A DNA stretch of 12,350 nucleotides from CAYMCV01 sp964389005 (GCA_964389005.1 CAYMCV010000070.1:1-12350), one strand, 5' to 3'. Positions 1 to 6,398 are shown, counted from the stretch's first letter. Notes: a model not told the origin generated them from the letters alone. Numbers and translations: made by a program.

Positions 1-56
1 TAAGAGATAATCACAGGTAAATAGAACAACTATGTAAATTATGGAAATGAAAGCTG

Positions 57-82
57 CAGGGGAACTGGAACCGGTTCCCCTG
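57..82 (+). repeat. Short inverted repeat in the leader upstream of flbD
   Basis: The arms CAGGGGAAC (57-65) and GTTCCCCTG (74-82) are perfectly complementary and enclose an 8-nt loop. The inner segment GGAACCGGTTCC (67-78) is itself a perfect palindrome, so the RNA could fold in two alternative ways. No run of T follows, so it does not look like a standard Rho-independent terminator. It lies in non-coding sequence just before a much longer hairpin, and the two share bases 80-82. It may be an RNA processing or 3'-end stabilising element for an upstream transcript, or an operator-like palindrome. The function is inferred only. Confidence 0.6.
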
Positions 83-140
83 TTTCGCATCATAAAGAAA
101 ATCTCACAGGAAGCAATGTTTTCTTTGTGATGCGAAGCAG
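80..140 (+). repeat. Long inverted repeat / stem-loop (22-nt arms) in the flbD leader
   Basis: The left arm (80-101, beginning CTGTTTCGCATC) pairs with the right arm (119-140, ending GATGCGAAGCAG) along its whole length. All 22 positions pair in RNA; two of them are U-G wobbles (83/137 and 93/127). The loop is about 17 nt (102-118). No T-tract follows on either strand, so intrinsic termination is unlikely. The structure ends about 20 nt before the flbD ribosome binding site. It could stabilise or process mRNA between an upstream gene and flbD, or be a remnant of a small palindromic repeat. The base pairing is seen directly; the role is unknown. Confidence 0.75.
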
Positions 141-171
141 CCAGCAGCGTGTAAAGTGAAAGGAAGGCAAC

Positions 172-357
172 ATGGTCGAATTGACAAAATTAAATGGAAT
201 TCCATTTGTACTAAATTCGGATTTAATAGAAAGCGTCGAAGAAACACCGGATACTGTCATAACTTTGACAAACGGTAAAAAAATAATTGTAAAAGAACGT
301 AGACAAGAAGTGAAAAATTTAGTAAAATTGTATAGAAAGGATATTTTTGCTGACTAA
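172..357 (+). CDS. flbD: FlbD/SwrD family flagellar protein
   Basis: This 61-residue protein has the compact FlbD/SwrD pattern: an N-terminal TKLNGIPFVLNSDLIESVEE segment, then PDTVITLTNGKKIIVKE, then a basic helix (RRQEVKNLVKLYRKD). The length matches the family. In B. subtilis the homologue SwrD raises flagellar motor power and is needed for swarming; its biochemical activity is not known. There is no signal peptide or membrane segment, so it is probably cytoplasmic. The ATG follows a good ribosome binding site (AAGGAAGG, 160-167) with 4 nt spacing. It sits 21 bp before motA, a position that fits a stator-related role. It is the first gene after the structured leader. Family assignment is confident; function rests on the B. 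subtilis work. Confidence 0.92.
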   Translation: MVELTKLNGIPFVLNSDLIESVEETPDTVITLTNGKKIIVKERRQEVKNLVKLYRKDIFAD

Positions 358-365
358 TGCAAAAA

Positions 366-381
366 GAGGGTGAAAATCGTG
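366..381 (+). promoter_or_regulatory. Ribosome binding site and GTG start deciding the motA N-terminus
   Basis: AGAGGG (365-370) is the only Shine-Dalgarno-like sequence here. It lies 8 nt before a GTG at 379, which gives the family-typical N-terminus MDLASIIG. The in-frame GTG at 370 overlaps this site and would have no room for a ribosome binding site, so I place the start at 379. Confidence 0.7.
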
Positions 382-1179
382 GATTTGGCTTCGATTATCG
401 GCTTTGTTGTCGGACTCGCTATGATGCTTATCGGTATTATGACCGGTACGGATGGCCCAATAGGAATAAAATACTTCTGGGATTTCAAGTCGGTTTTGAT
501 TACATTTGGCGGCGCTTTTTTCAGCGTTATGGCATCATATCCCATGAAAGACTATTTACGGGGACTCAAGAGCTTCCTGCTGGTATTTAGAAGTCCATCC
601 AATAATACACCCGAAATGATTCGTAAGATTATCGAATTATCCAACGTAGCCAGAAAAGAAGGCTTATTGTCGTTAGAAGAAGTAGCAGGAGAATTGGATG
701 ATGCGTTTCTTAAGAAAGGTATTCTTTTAATTGTTGACGGTACAGATCCCGAACTTGTTCGTGCGATTATGGAGACAGAACTAATCAGCACGGAAGAGAG
801 ACATAAGAAGAACATCGGGTTTTGGCAGAATGTCGGATCAATGGGACCTGCATGGGGTATGATAGGTACGTTGATTGGACTTATTTTGATGCTGCAACAC
901 ATGAGCGATGCCTCCACAATCGGTCCGGATATGTCGGTTGCATTGATTACCACTTTTTACGGTTCTTTGCTTGCGAACTGGATATGCACACCGACTGCCA
1001 ATAAGTTAAAAGAGAATAATAACGTTGAAATCAGAGTGAAAGAAATCATGATTGAAGGTCTTTTATCGATACAGGCAGGTGAGAATCCCCGCGTCATTGA
1101 AGAGAAACTGAAATCCTTCCTTGCACCGTCAGAGCGCTCATCTGCCGGCGGAGAAGACGGAGGTGAGGCGGATGGCTAA
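379..1179 (+). CDS. motA: Flagellar motor stator protein MotA
   Basis: MotA is the cytoplasmic-membrane stator subunit that couples ion flow to rotor torque. The 266-residue product has four hydrophobic segments near residues 1-22, 35-55, 150-172 and 183-203. A large cytoplasmic loop separates the second and third. This loop carries the charged torque region (ARKEGLLSLEE, residues 91-101), equivalent to the region contacting FliG in E. coli. The two conserved prolines are present, in GPAWGMIGTLIG (P157) and CTPTANKL (P205). The tail is acidic and glycine-rich. The start is set at the second of two nearby GTG codons; starting at 370 would add only three residues. The 3' end overlaps motB by 8 bp, indicating coupled translation. 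The family is MotA/TolQ/ExbB; context makes MotA (or Na+-type PomA/MotP) certain. Confidence 0.96.
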   Translation: MDLASIIGFVVGLAMMLIGIMTGTDGPIGIKYFWDFKSVLITFGGAFFSVMASYPMKDYLRGLKSFLLVFRSPSNNTPEMIRKIIELSNVARKEGLLSLEEVAGELDDAFLKKGILLIVDGTDPELVRAIMETELISTEERHKKNIGFWQNVGSMGPAWGMIGTLIGLILMLQHMSDASTIGPDMSVALITTFYGSLLANWICTPTANKLKENNNVEIRVKEIMIEGLLSIQAGENPRVIEEKLKSFLAPSERSSAGGEDGGEADG

Positions 1180-1969
1180 AAGAAAACCGGAAGAATCTTC
1201 GCCCGGCTCACCGGCATGGATGGCGACATTCAGCGATTTGATGAACCTTCTTTTATGCTTTTTTGTCTTGTTGTTTTCAATGTCAACCGTGGATGCGCAG
1301 AAATTTGAGTTGATGGCGGCCTCTTTTTCACAAACATTCAGCATTTTTTCCGGTGGAGGTGAAGCAGTTGGTGACGGCGTAATGATTAGTAACGGTGTGA
1401 GTCAATTGAATGCGTTGGATGACTATGTTTACAGTACGGGACGCCCGGTTGAAGGAGAAGAAGTGATTCCGGAGGCATTTGATGAGGTGGAATCCGAGAA
1501 ACTCAAAGCTTCCGAAGAACTTGCGGATAAAGTTGAAGAAGCATTGGAAAGTGAAAATATCTCAGGAAATGTCGAGATGGAATTTAACTCACAGTATGTG
1601 CAATTGACCATGAGTGGGGCACTTTTGTTTGATTCAGGTAGCGCGGTGCTGAAGGAAGATTCAATACCGGTCATGGAAAAGGTCGCAAAGATATTGGGGC
1701 GTTACGCGGACAGCATTATCGAGGTGGAAGGACATACGGACAATGTGCCTATGAGCGGTTTTAAATACTCCAATAACAACGAGTTGAGCAGCGCGCGTGC
1801 GATTGCCGTATTTGATTATTTGGTAGCCAATACGAATTTGGATCCGGCGATGATTAAGCATTCCGGCAGAGGAGAGTATATTCCGGTAGCTGACAATTCC
1901 ACGCCGGAAGGGCGTGCATTGAACAGACGCGTTGAAATCAAGATATACAATACGCTCAGCGCATATTGA
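1172..1969 (+). CDS. motB: Flagellar motor stator protein MotB (OmpA-domain)
   Basis: MotB anchors the stator to peptidoglycan and carries the ion-binding aspartate. The 265-residue product has a short basic cytoplasmic N-terminus, one membrane helix (about residues 18-38) with the essential Asp in TFSDLMNLLL (D22), and an acidic, probably helical periplasmic stretch (about 90-130). It ends in an OmpA-like peptidoglycan-binding domain (about 140-260) with LLFDSGSA, EGHTDNVP (186-193), ELSSARA and NRRVEIKI. The ATG at 1172 follows GGAGGTGAGG (1159-1168) and overlaps motA by 8 bp; a longer reading from 1121 would add 17 residues inside motA without family support. The channel helix (PAWMATFSDLMNLLLCFFVL) resembles Na+-type PomB/MotS more than E. 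coli MotB, so the coupling ion may be sodium. That is inference from residues alone. Confidence 0.96.
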   Translation: MAKRKPEESSPGSPAWMATFSDLMNLLLCFFVLLFSMSTVDAQKFELMAASFSQTFSIFSGGGEAVGDGVMISNGVSQLNALDDYVYSTGRPVEGEEVIPEAFDEVESEKLKASEELADKVEEALESENISGNVEMEFNSQYVQLTMSGALLFDSGSAVLKEDSIPVMEKVAKILGRYADSIIEVEGHTDNVPMSGFKYSNNNELSSARAIAVFDYLVANTNLDPAMIKHSGRGEYIPVADNSTPEGRALNRRVEIKIYNTLSAY

Positions 1970-2003
1970 TATTGTCGATAAAAAATGACTGCGGGAGGAA
2001 CGA

Positions 2004-2522
2004 ATGAAGAAGAATTTTATATCAATATTGATTTTGGCTTTTACAATCATTAATTTGGCGTTGAGTGCCATAACGATGTACAGCGTGGTCAATACGAATC
2101 AAAAGACAGCAGATATTGTAACAGCGGTAGCGAATGTTATGAACCTCGAACTCGGAACGGCAGAAGATGCAACCAAACAGGAAATTGTTCCGATTGAAAA
2201 TACGGAGATTTATGAAATTCCCGATCAGATGACGGTTGGTCTGAAAAGCGATGCGGACGGAAAGGCACACTATTGTATGGTTACTGTGTTTTTTTCTATC
2301 AATAAGAAGCACAAGGACTATAAGGAATATGGTGCAACCGTATCAACGAACTCACAGATATTTAAGAGTATTATCGGGGAAGTTTTTCAGCAATATACAG
2401 TGGAAGACGCACGTGCGAACCAAGATGAAATTCGCGCCGAGATTTTGAAGCGTGTACAAGCAAAGTATCAGGATTCTGATTTTATTTATGATGTATCATT
2501 CAGTGAGATTATGTTTCAGTAG
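2004..2522 (+). CDS. fliL: Flagellar basal body-associated protein FliL
   Basis: This 172-residue protein has a short basic N-terminus and a single membrane helix (about residues 5-27). The rest is an extracytoplasmic domain of the stomatin-like FliL type. FliL surrounds or stabilises MotAB stator units and supports torque. Features seen are a topology matching the family, a central beta-rich stretch (HYCMVTVFFSINKKHKDY) and a C-terminal helix-plus-strand (RAEILKRVQAKY, then DVSFSEIMFQ). FliL is poorly conserved in sequence, so the call relies on topology, size and position between motB and fliM. The ATG follows GGGAGGAA (1993-2000) with close spacing. The 34-bp gap after motB contains a near match to a SigD -10 element without a -35, which I do not accept as a promoter. 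Confidence 0.85.
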   Translation: MKKNFISILILAFTIINLALSAITMYSVVNTNQKTADIVTAVANVMNLELGTAEDATKQEIVPIENTEIYEIPDQMTVGLKSDADGKAHYCMVTVFFSINKKHKDYKEYGATVSTNSQIFKSIIGEVFQQYTVEDARANQDEIRAEILKRVQAKYQDSDFIYDVSFSEIMFQ

Positions 2523-2549
2523 GCTTACGACAATGATAAGTCATATATG

Positions 2550-2566
2550 AAGGAGGTGAGTTCGTG
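2550..2566 (+). promoter_or_regulatory. Strong Shine-Dalgarno sequence with GTG start of fliM
   Basis: AAGGAGGTGA (2550-2559) is a full-length match to the anti-Shine-Dalgarno end of 16S rRNA. It sits 4 nt before the GTG at 2564; counted from the GGAGG core the spacing is about 7 nt. It fixes the GTG as the fliM start, giving the conserved N-terminus MGEVLSQNEIDNLL. Confidence 0.85.
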
Positions 2567-3547
2567 GGCGAGGTACTTTCGCAAAACGAGATAGATAATC
2601 TGCTGAAAGCGCTTAACAGTGGTGAAATAGATGTCGAAGAAATCAAAGAGCAATCGACCGGTTCTCAGATAAAGAATTATGATTTTAAAAGACCGGCCAA
2701 GTTCTCCAAAGAGCATCTTCGAACCTTGGAATTGATATTTGAACATTATGGAAGATTGTTAACCACGAACCTTCCCGTGTATTTAAGAAAAAATGTACAA
2801 GTCGGTGTTGCCAGTTCCGAGACGGTTACGTTCTCGGAATTCTCAAATGCACTTGCCAATCCCGTGGTGCTTGGGATTATCAATTTTGCACCGTTACCGG
2901 GCAATATTGTAATTGAGATTACTTCCAATATCGGTTATGCTGTGGTGGATCGAATGTTGGGCGGACCCGGCGAACCATTGGATAAGACAAGAGATTATTC
3001 AGAAATTGAGTTAACGATTCTTGACAAAATCTTAGTCATTTGTATGCAATTGTTGCGTGAACCTTGGAAGAACGTTATTGAGATTAATCCGGTGTTGGAA
3101 CGTATCGAAACCAATCCGCAATTTGCACAGGTAATTGCACCGAGCGAGATGATTGCAATTGTGACATTGAATGTCAAAATCGGTGATGTGGAAGGATTTA
3201 TGAATGTATGTCTTCCATACATTACGGTGGAGAGTATCATTGATAACTTAAACACCAAGTATTGGTTTTCAACGATGGTCAATTCTTCCGAGGAAGCATA
3301 TTCCGAATATATCGAGAGTTTATTAAAACGTGTTGATATACCGCTCAAATCGGTATTGGGAAGAAGCAGTGTTGCAGTCAGTGATTTTCTCGGATTGCAG
3401 CAGGGAGATATCATTAGGTTGGACACCAGAGTAGATAGTGAGTTGGAAGTATACGTGGGCAACATCAAAAAATTTACCGCAGTACCGGGCGTTTCGAATG
3501 ATCGATATGCAGTCAGGGTAACATCGGTAATCAGGGAGGAGGAATAA
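2564..3547 (+). CDS. fliM: Flagellar motor switch protein FliM
   Basis: FliM is the C-ring protein that binds phosphorylated CheY and relays it to FliG to switch rotation. The 327-residue product starts with the CheY-binding peptide (EVLSQNEIDNLL, residues 3-14), nearly the same as in B. subtilis. A flexible linker leads to the CheC-like middle domain (about 45-230), which contains the FliG-contacting GGPG loop (DRMLGGPGEP, 129-138). A C-terminal SpoA/FliN-like domain (about 256-325) includes LKSVLGRSSVAVSDFLGLQQ. Length is normal for the family. Translation starts at GTG 2564 behind a very strong ribosome binding site. The next gene, fliY, begins only 4 bp after the stop and repeats the same N-terminal CheY-binding motif. 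Confidence 0.97.
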   Translation: MGEVLSQNEIDNLLKALNSGEIDVEEIKEQSTGSQIKNYDFKRPAKFSKEHLRTLELIFEHYGRLLTTNLPVYLRKNVQVGVASSETVTFSEFSNALANPVVLGIINFAPLPGNIVIEITSNIGYAVVDRMLGGPGEPLDKTRDYSEIELTILDKILVICMQLLREPWKNVIEINPVLERIETNPQFAQVIAPSEMIAIVTLNVKIGDVEGFMNVCLPYITVESIIDNLNTKYWFSTMVNSSEEAYSEYIESLLKRVDIPLKSVLGRSSVAVSDFLGLQQGDIIRLDTRVDSELEVYVGNIKKFTAVPGVSNDRYAVRVTSVIREEE

Positions 3548-3551
3548 GCCT

Positions 3552-4763
3552 GTGGACGGAATTCTGTCACAAGATGAGATAAACGCATTATTAAACGGCA
3601 TGGACAATACAGAGCAGAGTGGTACGACAGGTTCGGATGCAAGTGGAGCAGGAATGGCATCAACCGAGACATTGACGGAGGAAGAAAGAGATGCGGTGGG
3701 GGAAATTGCCAATATCAGCATGGGAACTTCCGCAACCACACTTTATTCGTTGGTGAATCGCAAGGTTCAGATTACAACACCTACGGTCACTGTTTCCAAT
3801 TGGGAGAACTTAATTGATGAATATAAGAAACCTTGCGTATTTATTCAGATTAAGTACACTTCAGGTTTGACAGGCTCCAATATCTTAATCTTAAAAGAAC
3901 ATGATGTAAAAGTAATAACCGACCTCATGATGGGAGGGGATGGTACCAATACGGAGGGAGAACTTGGAGAGTTGCATTTGTCGGCAATCTCCGAGGCTAT
4001 GAATCAGATGATGGGTTCATCGGCAACTTCTCTTTCATCTATGATGGGGAAGACAATTGATATCAGTCCGCCGGAAGCTACTTTGGTAACATTGACCGAC
4101 TATCAGGACAATACATTCGCAACTCCGTTTTTGAGGAAAGATTTTGCAAAGATTGAGTTTCGCATGCAAATTGAGGATTTGGTTGACAGTACAATTTTAC
4201 AGTTATATCCTATGGATTTTGCGAAAACCATTTACGAGACATTTGTCGCCAAACAAACCGTTCAAAGCGTACAGCAAGAGGCAGAACCGGAACCATACAT
4301 ACCGCCGAAGGTCGAACCACAACAGGCAATTCCGCAGCCACAGCAGTTACCGCCGACAAATGCCATGCCACAACCGATGATGCAGGGATACCCGCAGATG
4401 GGAATGGCAGGATACGGATACCCACCGATGGGACAGGGATATCCGATGGGTATGCCGCAACCGGCCAATATCAATGTACAGAATGCACAGTTTCAAACAT
4501 TTTCCAATGAGGTTAATCCCATGACAAATCAAGAAAATATCGGCTTGATTATGGATGTTCCGTTGGAAGTAACGGTTGAACTCGGCAGAACAACCAAAGC
4601 GATATCGGACATTTTGGAGTTTTCTCCGGGAACCATCATTGAACTTGATAAGATAGCCGGCGAGCCGGTGGATGTTCTGGTCAATGGTAAATTCGTTGCA
4701 AAAGGTGAAGTTGTGGTAATCGAGGAGAGCTTCGGCATCCGGGTTACTGAGATTATCAAATAG
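3552..4763 (+). CDS. fliY: Flagellar motor switch phosphatase FliY (CheC + FliN fusion)
   Basis: FliY combines a CheY-P phosphatase with the FliN part of the C-ring. The 403-residue product has four parts. First is a CheY-binding N-terminus (GILSQDEINALL, residues 3-14). Second is a CheC-like domain (about 43-235) with both catalytic E-x-x-N motifs intact: EIAN (E51/N54) and EAMN (E148/N151). Third is a Pro/Gln/Met/Gly-Tyr-rich linker (about 243-327). Fourth is a FliN/SpoA domain (about 328-403, including MDVPLEVTVELGRTTK). In B. subtilis FliY dephosphorylates CheY-P at the motor. The start is GTG 3552, with GGGAGGAGGAA (3534-3544) upstream overlapping the fliM end. The name fliN is sometimes used for these genes, but the CheC half makes FliY the better call. 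The linker contains loose GYP/PMG repeats. Confidence 0.95.
   Translation: MDGILSQDEINALLNGMDNTEQSGTTGSDASGAGMASTETLTEEERDAVGEIANISMGTSATTLYSLVNRKVQITTPTVTVSNWENLIDEYKKPCVFIQIKYTSGLTGSNILILKEHDVKVITDLMMGGDGTNTEGELGELHLSAISEAMNQMMGSSATSLSSMMGKTIDISPPEATLVTLTDYQDNTFATPFLRKDFAKIEFRMQIEDLVDSTILQLYPMDFAKTIYETFVAKQTVQSVQQEAEPEPYIPPKVEPQQAIPQPQQLPPTNAMPQPMMQGYPQMGMAGYGYPPMGQGYPMGMPQPANINVQNAQFQTFSNEVNPMTNQENIGLIMDVPLEVTVELGRTTKAISDILEFSPGTIIELDKIAGEPVDVLVNGKFVAKGEVVVIEESFGIRVTEIIK
4277..4531 (+). other. Low-complexity Pro/Gln/Met/GYP linker inside FliY
   Basis: This stretch encodes FliY residues about 243-327. It begins Glu/Pro-rich and Gln/Pro-rich, then runs through near-repeats of GYP and PMG (QGYPQMGMAGYGYPPMG, then QGYPMGMPQP). 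At the DNA level GGATA-C-CC and CCGATGGG motifs recur. It separates the phosphatase and FliN domains. It is in frame and uninterrupted, so it is a disordered linker and not an insertion. Confidence 0.8.
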
Positions 4764-4783
4764 AAGAGCAGGGAGAAAACACT

Positions 4784-5146
4784 ATGGGCAAAAATATATT
4801 AATTGTTGATGATGCGGCTTTTATGCGTATGATGATTAAGGATATTCTCACAAAAAATGGATATGCGGTTGTCGGCGAAGCGGAAAACGGCGTAAAAGCA
4901 CTTGAGAAGTATAACGAGTTGAAACCGGACTTGGTATTGATGGACATTACCATGCCGGAAAAAGACGGAATTCAGGCCTTAAAAGATATCAAAGCATCGG
5001 ATCCCGGTGCACATGTCATTATGTGTTCAGCCATGGGACAACAGGCGATGGTAATTGAATCGATACAATCCGGTGCCAAAGATTTTATTGTCAAACCGTT
5101 TCAGGCAGACAGAGTTATTGAGGCCGTAAAGAAAGTGGTTGGATAA
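4784..5146 (+). CDS. cheY: Chemotaxis response regulator CheY
   Basis: CheY is the single-domain response regulator that CheA phosphorylates and that then binds the motor switch. The 120-residue product is a complete receiver domain. It has the acidic pair D9/D10 (ILIVDDAAFM), phospho-acceptor D54 (LVLMDITMPEKDG), a switch Ser at 82 (MCSAMGQQ) and conserved Lys at 104 (FIVKPFQADR). Position 101 is Phe where E. coli CheY has Tyr106. There is no output domain. The gene lies between fliY and fliO, as in the B. subtilis fla/che operon, next to the two proteins that bind it. The ATG follows GCAGGGAG (4768-4775). The sequence alone does not exclude another receiver protein, but the context is decisive. 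Confidence 0.96.
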   Translation: MGKNILIVDDAAFMRMMIKDILTKNGYAVVGEAENGVKALEKYNELKPDLVLMDITMPEKDGIQALKDIKASDPGAHVIMCSAMGQQAMVIESIQSGAKDFIVKPFQADRVIEAVKKVVG

Positions 5147-5147
5147 T

Positions 5148-5567
5148 ATGTATTTATTATTGGCTGTCAAGGATGACAGATTCGGTAGTGTTACACAGTT
5201 ATTGACCGTAAGTCTGCTGTTTCTCTTTGTACTGGCATTGACCTATTTTACCACAAGATGGATTGCCGGTTTCCAAAAAGGAAAAATGGCAACAAAGAAT
5301 ATTGATATCATTGAAACATCCAAAATAACGCCCAATAAATACTTGCAGATTGTACGTATCGGCGGCAAGTACTTTGCCATTGCCATCGGAAAAGATAATG
5401 TTACGTTGCTTGGCGAATTGGATGAGAATACGATTCAGTTTCCGGATGAAAGCAATCCGAATCCGACAATGGATTTTAAGTCTTTTTTGGAAAAAGCCAA
5501 AAATCTTAAGCCAAAGAAACAAGGGAACGATGATGAACAGAATAACACAGAAAACAAAGATTATTAA
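5148..5567 (+). CDS. fliO: Flagellar biosynthetic protein FliO (FliZ in older Bacillus naming)
   Basis: FliO is a small membrane protein that helps assemble the FliP ring of the flagellar export gate. The 139-residue product has one membrane helix (about residues 15-38, LLTVSLLFLFVLALTYFTTR). A basic linker follows, then a small cytoplasmic beta domain (IDIIETSKITPNKYLQIVRI, then KYFAIAIGKDNVTLLGEL). The tail is charged and Lys/Asn-rich. I chose ATG 5148, one base after the cheY stop; an in-frame TTG at 5139 would lie inside cheY and add three residues. There is no strong ribosome binding site, so translation probably depends on coupling to cheY. The 3' end overlaps fliP by about 35 bp. FliO is weakly conserved, but topology and position before fliP make the call firm. 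Confidence 0.9.
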   Translation: MYLLLAVKDDRFGSVTQLLTVSLLFLFVLALTYFTTRWIAGFQKGKMATKNIDIIETSKITPNKYLQIVRIGGKYFAIAIGKDNVTLLGELDENTIQFPDESNPNPTMDFKSFLEKAKNLKPKKQGNDDEQNNTENKDY

Positions 5568-6381
5568 GGGAATATGCCTGCTGTCATTGGTAGGCATATT
5601 GTGTATGCTGACACCAATTCAAGTTTTTGCCAATGCAGGAACGACGGATGAACGAACGAATATTGACGATCCGGGTGAGGCTGAGACACCGGAAGATTTG
5701 ACGGAACCGAATGTACAGAATACATTTACAATCACCTATAATGACGGTAACGGTGAGGTAAATGGTTCACTTCGTATCTTTCTGATTTTGACTGCAATTT
5801 CTTTATTACCCGCCGCACTAGTGACGCTGACCTCATTTACGCGTATTATCATTGTGCTACATTTCACAAGAACAGCGCTCAATACGCAATCGTCTCCGCC
5901 GAACATGGTTTTGATTGGGATTGCGGTATTCTTGACCATATTTATCATGAATCCGATTTTTACACAGATTTATCAGGAAGCAATTGTTCCCTATGAAGAG
6001 GGGGAGCTGGATTCGAAAGAAGCAATTGAAGTCGGTATGGAGCCGTTACGCGAATTCATGTACAATCAAACGCAGATTAAAGATGTCAGCACGTTTCTTG
6101 ATATATCGGGAACAGAGTGGGATGGTACATTGGAAGGTATTCCGACCTCTGTTTTAATACCGAGTTTCATTATTAGCGAACTTAGAACATCATTTATTAT
6201 CGGCTTCGTAATTTACATTCCGTTTATCGTAATTGACATGGTGGTGGCGTCTGCTTTGATGAGCATGGGTATGATGATGCTTCCGCCGACGACAATATCT
6301 ATGCCGTTTAAGATTTTGCTGTTTGTTTTGGCAGACGGATGGAATTTGGTAATTGTCAATTTGGTACGAACGTTCTATTAG
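5533..6381 (+). CDS. fliP: Flagellar export gate protein FliP
   Basis: FliP forms the core pentamer of the export gate. The 282-residue product begins with a cleavable-type signal peptide (basic start, hydrophobic IIKGICLLSLVGILCMLT, likely cut after PIQVFA near residue 33). An acidic, Pro-containing stretch follows (about 36-60), then membrane segments typical of the family. Both family signatures are seen: PSFIISELRTSFIIGF (210-225) and MSMGMMMLPPTTISMPFK (243-260). In the first, the usual charged residue after F is Ile. ATGs at 5530 and 5533 are both possible; AAGGGA (5521-5526) spaces better with 5533. A longer reading frame back to 5350 is fliO in another frame and is not real protein. 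The long fliO overlap implies coupled translation. Confidence 0.95.
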   Translation: MNRITQKTKIIKGICLLSLVGILCMLTPIQVFANAGTTDERTNIDDPGEAETPEDLTEPNVQNTFTITYNDGNGEVNGSLRIFLILTAISLLPAALVTLTSFTRIIIVLHFTRTALNTQSSPPNMVLIGIAVFLTIFIMNPIFTQIYQEAIVPYEEGELDSKEAIEVGMEPLREFMYNQTQIKDVSTFLDISGTEWDGTLEGIPTSVLIPSFIISELRTSFIIGFVIYIPFIVIDMVVASALMSMGMMMLPPTTISMPFKILLFVLADGWNLVIVNLVRTFY

Positions 6382-6398
6382 AGGAGTGATGAGAGACC

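Noticed and set aside
1..3. TAA at the very start as the stop codon of an upstream gene such as flgE
   Set aside because: The window holds no coding sequence before it, so the upstream gene cannot be shown; gene order makes a hook or other flagellar gene plausible only.
36..66. TAAA at about 36 considered as a SigD -35 for flbD
   Set aside because: The sequence about 15 nt downstream (CTGCAGGG) does not resemble GCCGATAA.
57..140. Rho-independent terminator before flbD
   Set aside because: Neither hairpin is followed by a T-tract on either strand.
1121..1171. MotB start at 1121
   Set aside because: It adds 17 residues overlapping motA; the ATG at 1172 has a strong ribosome binding site and the normal MotB N-terminus.
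1974..1981. GTCGATAA resembling a SigD (sigma-28) -10 element between motB and fliL
   Set aside because: No TAAA-like -35 sequence lies 14-16 nt upstream, and the start point would be only about 15 nt before the fliL ATG. Treated as chance.
2995..3672. 225-codon minus-strand frame opposite fliM/fliY
   Set aside because: It is antisense to two well-conserved genes and encodes no recognisable domain; the forward genes explain the sequence.
5350..5529. N-terminal extension of fliP back to 5350
   Set aside because: This would be fliO read in another frame, and it would bury the FliP signal peptide inside the protein.
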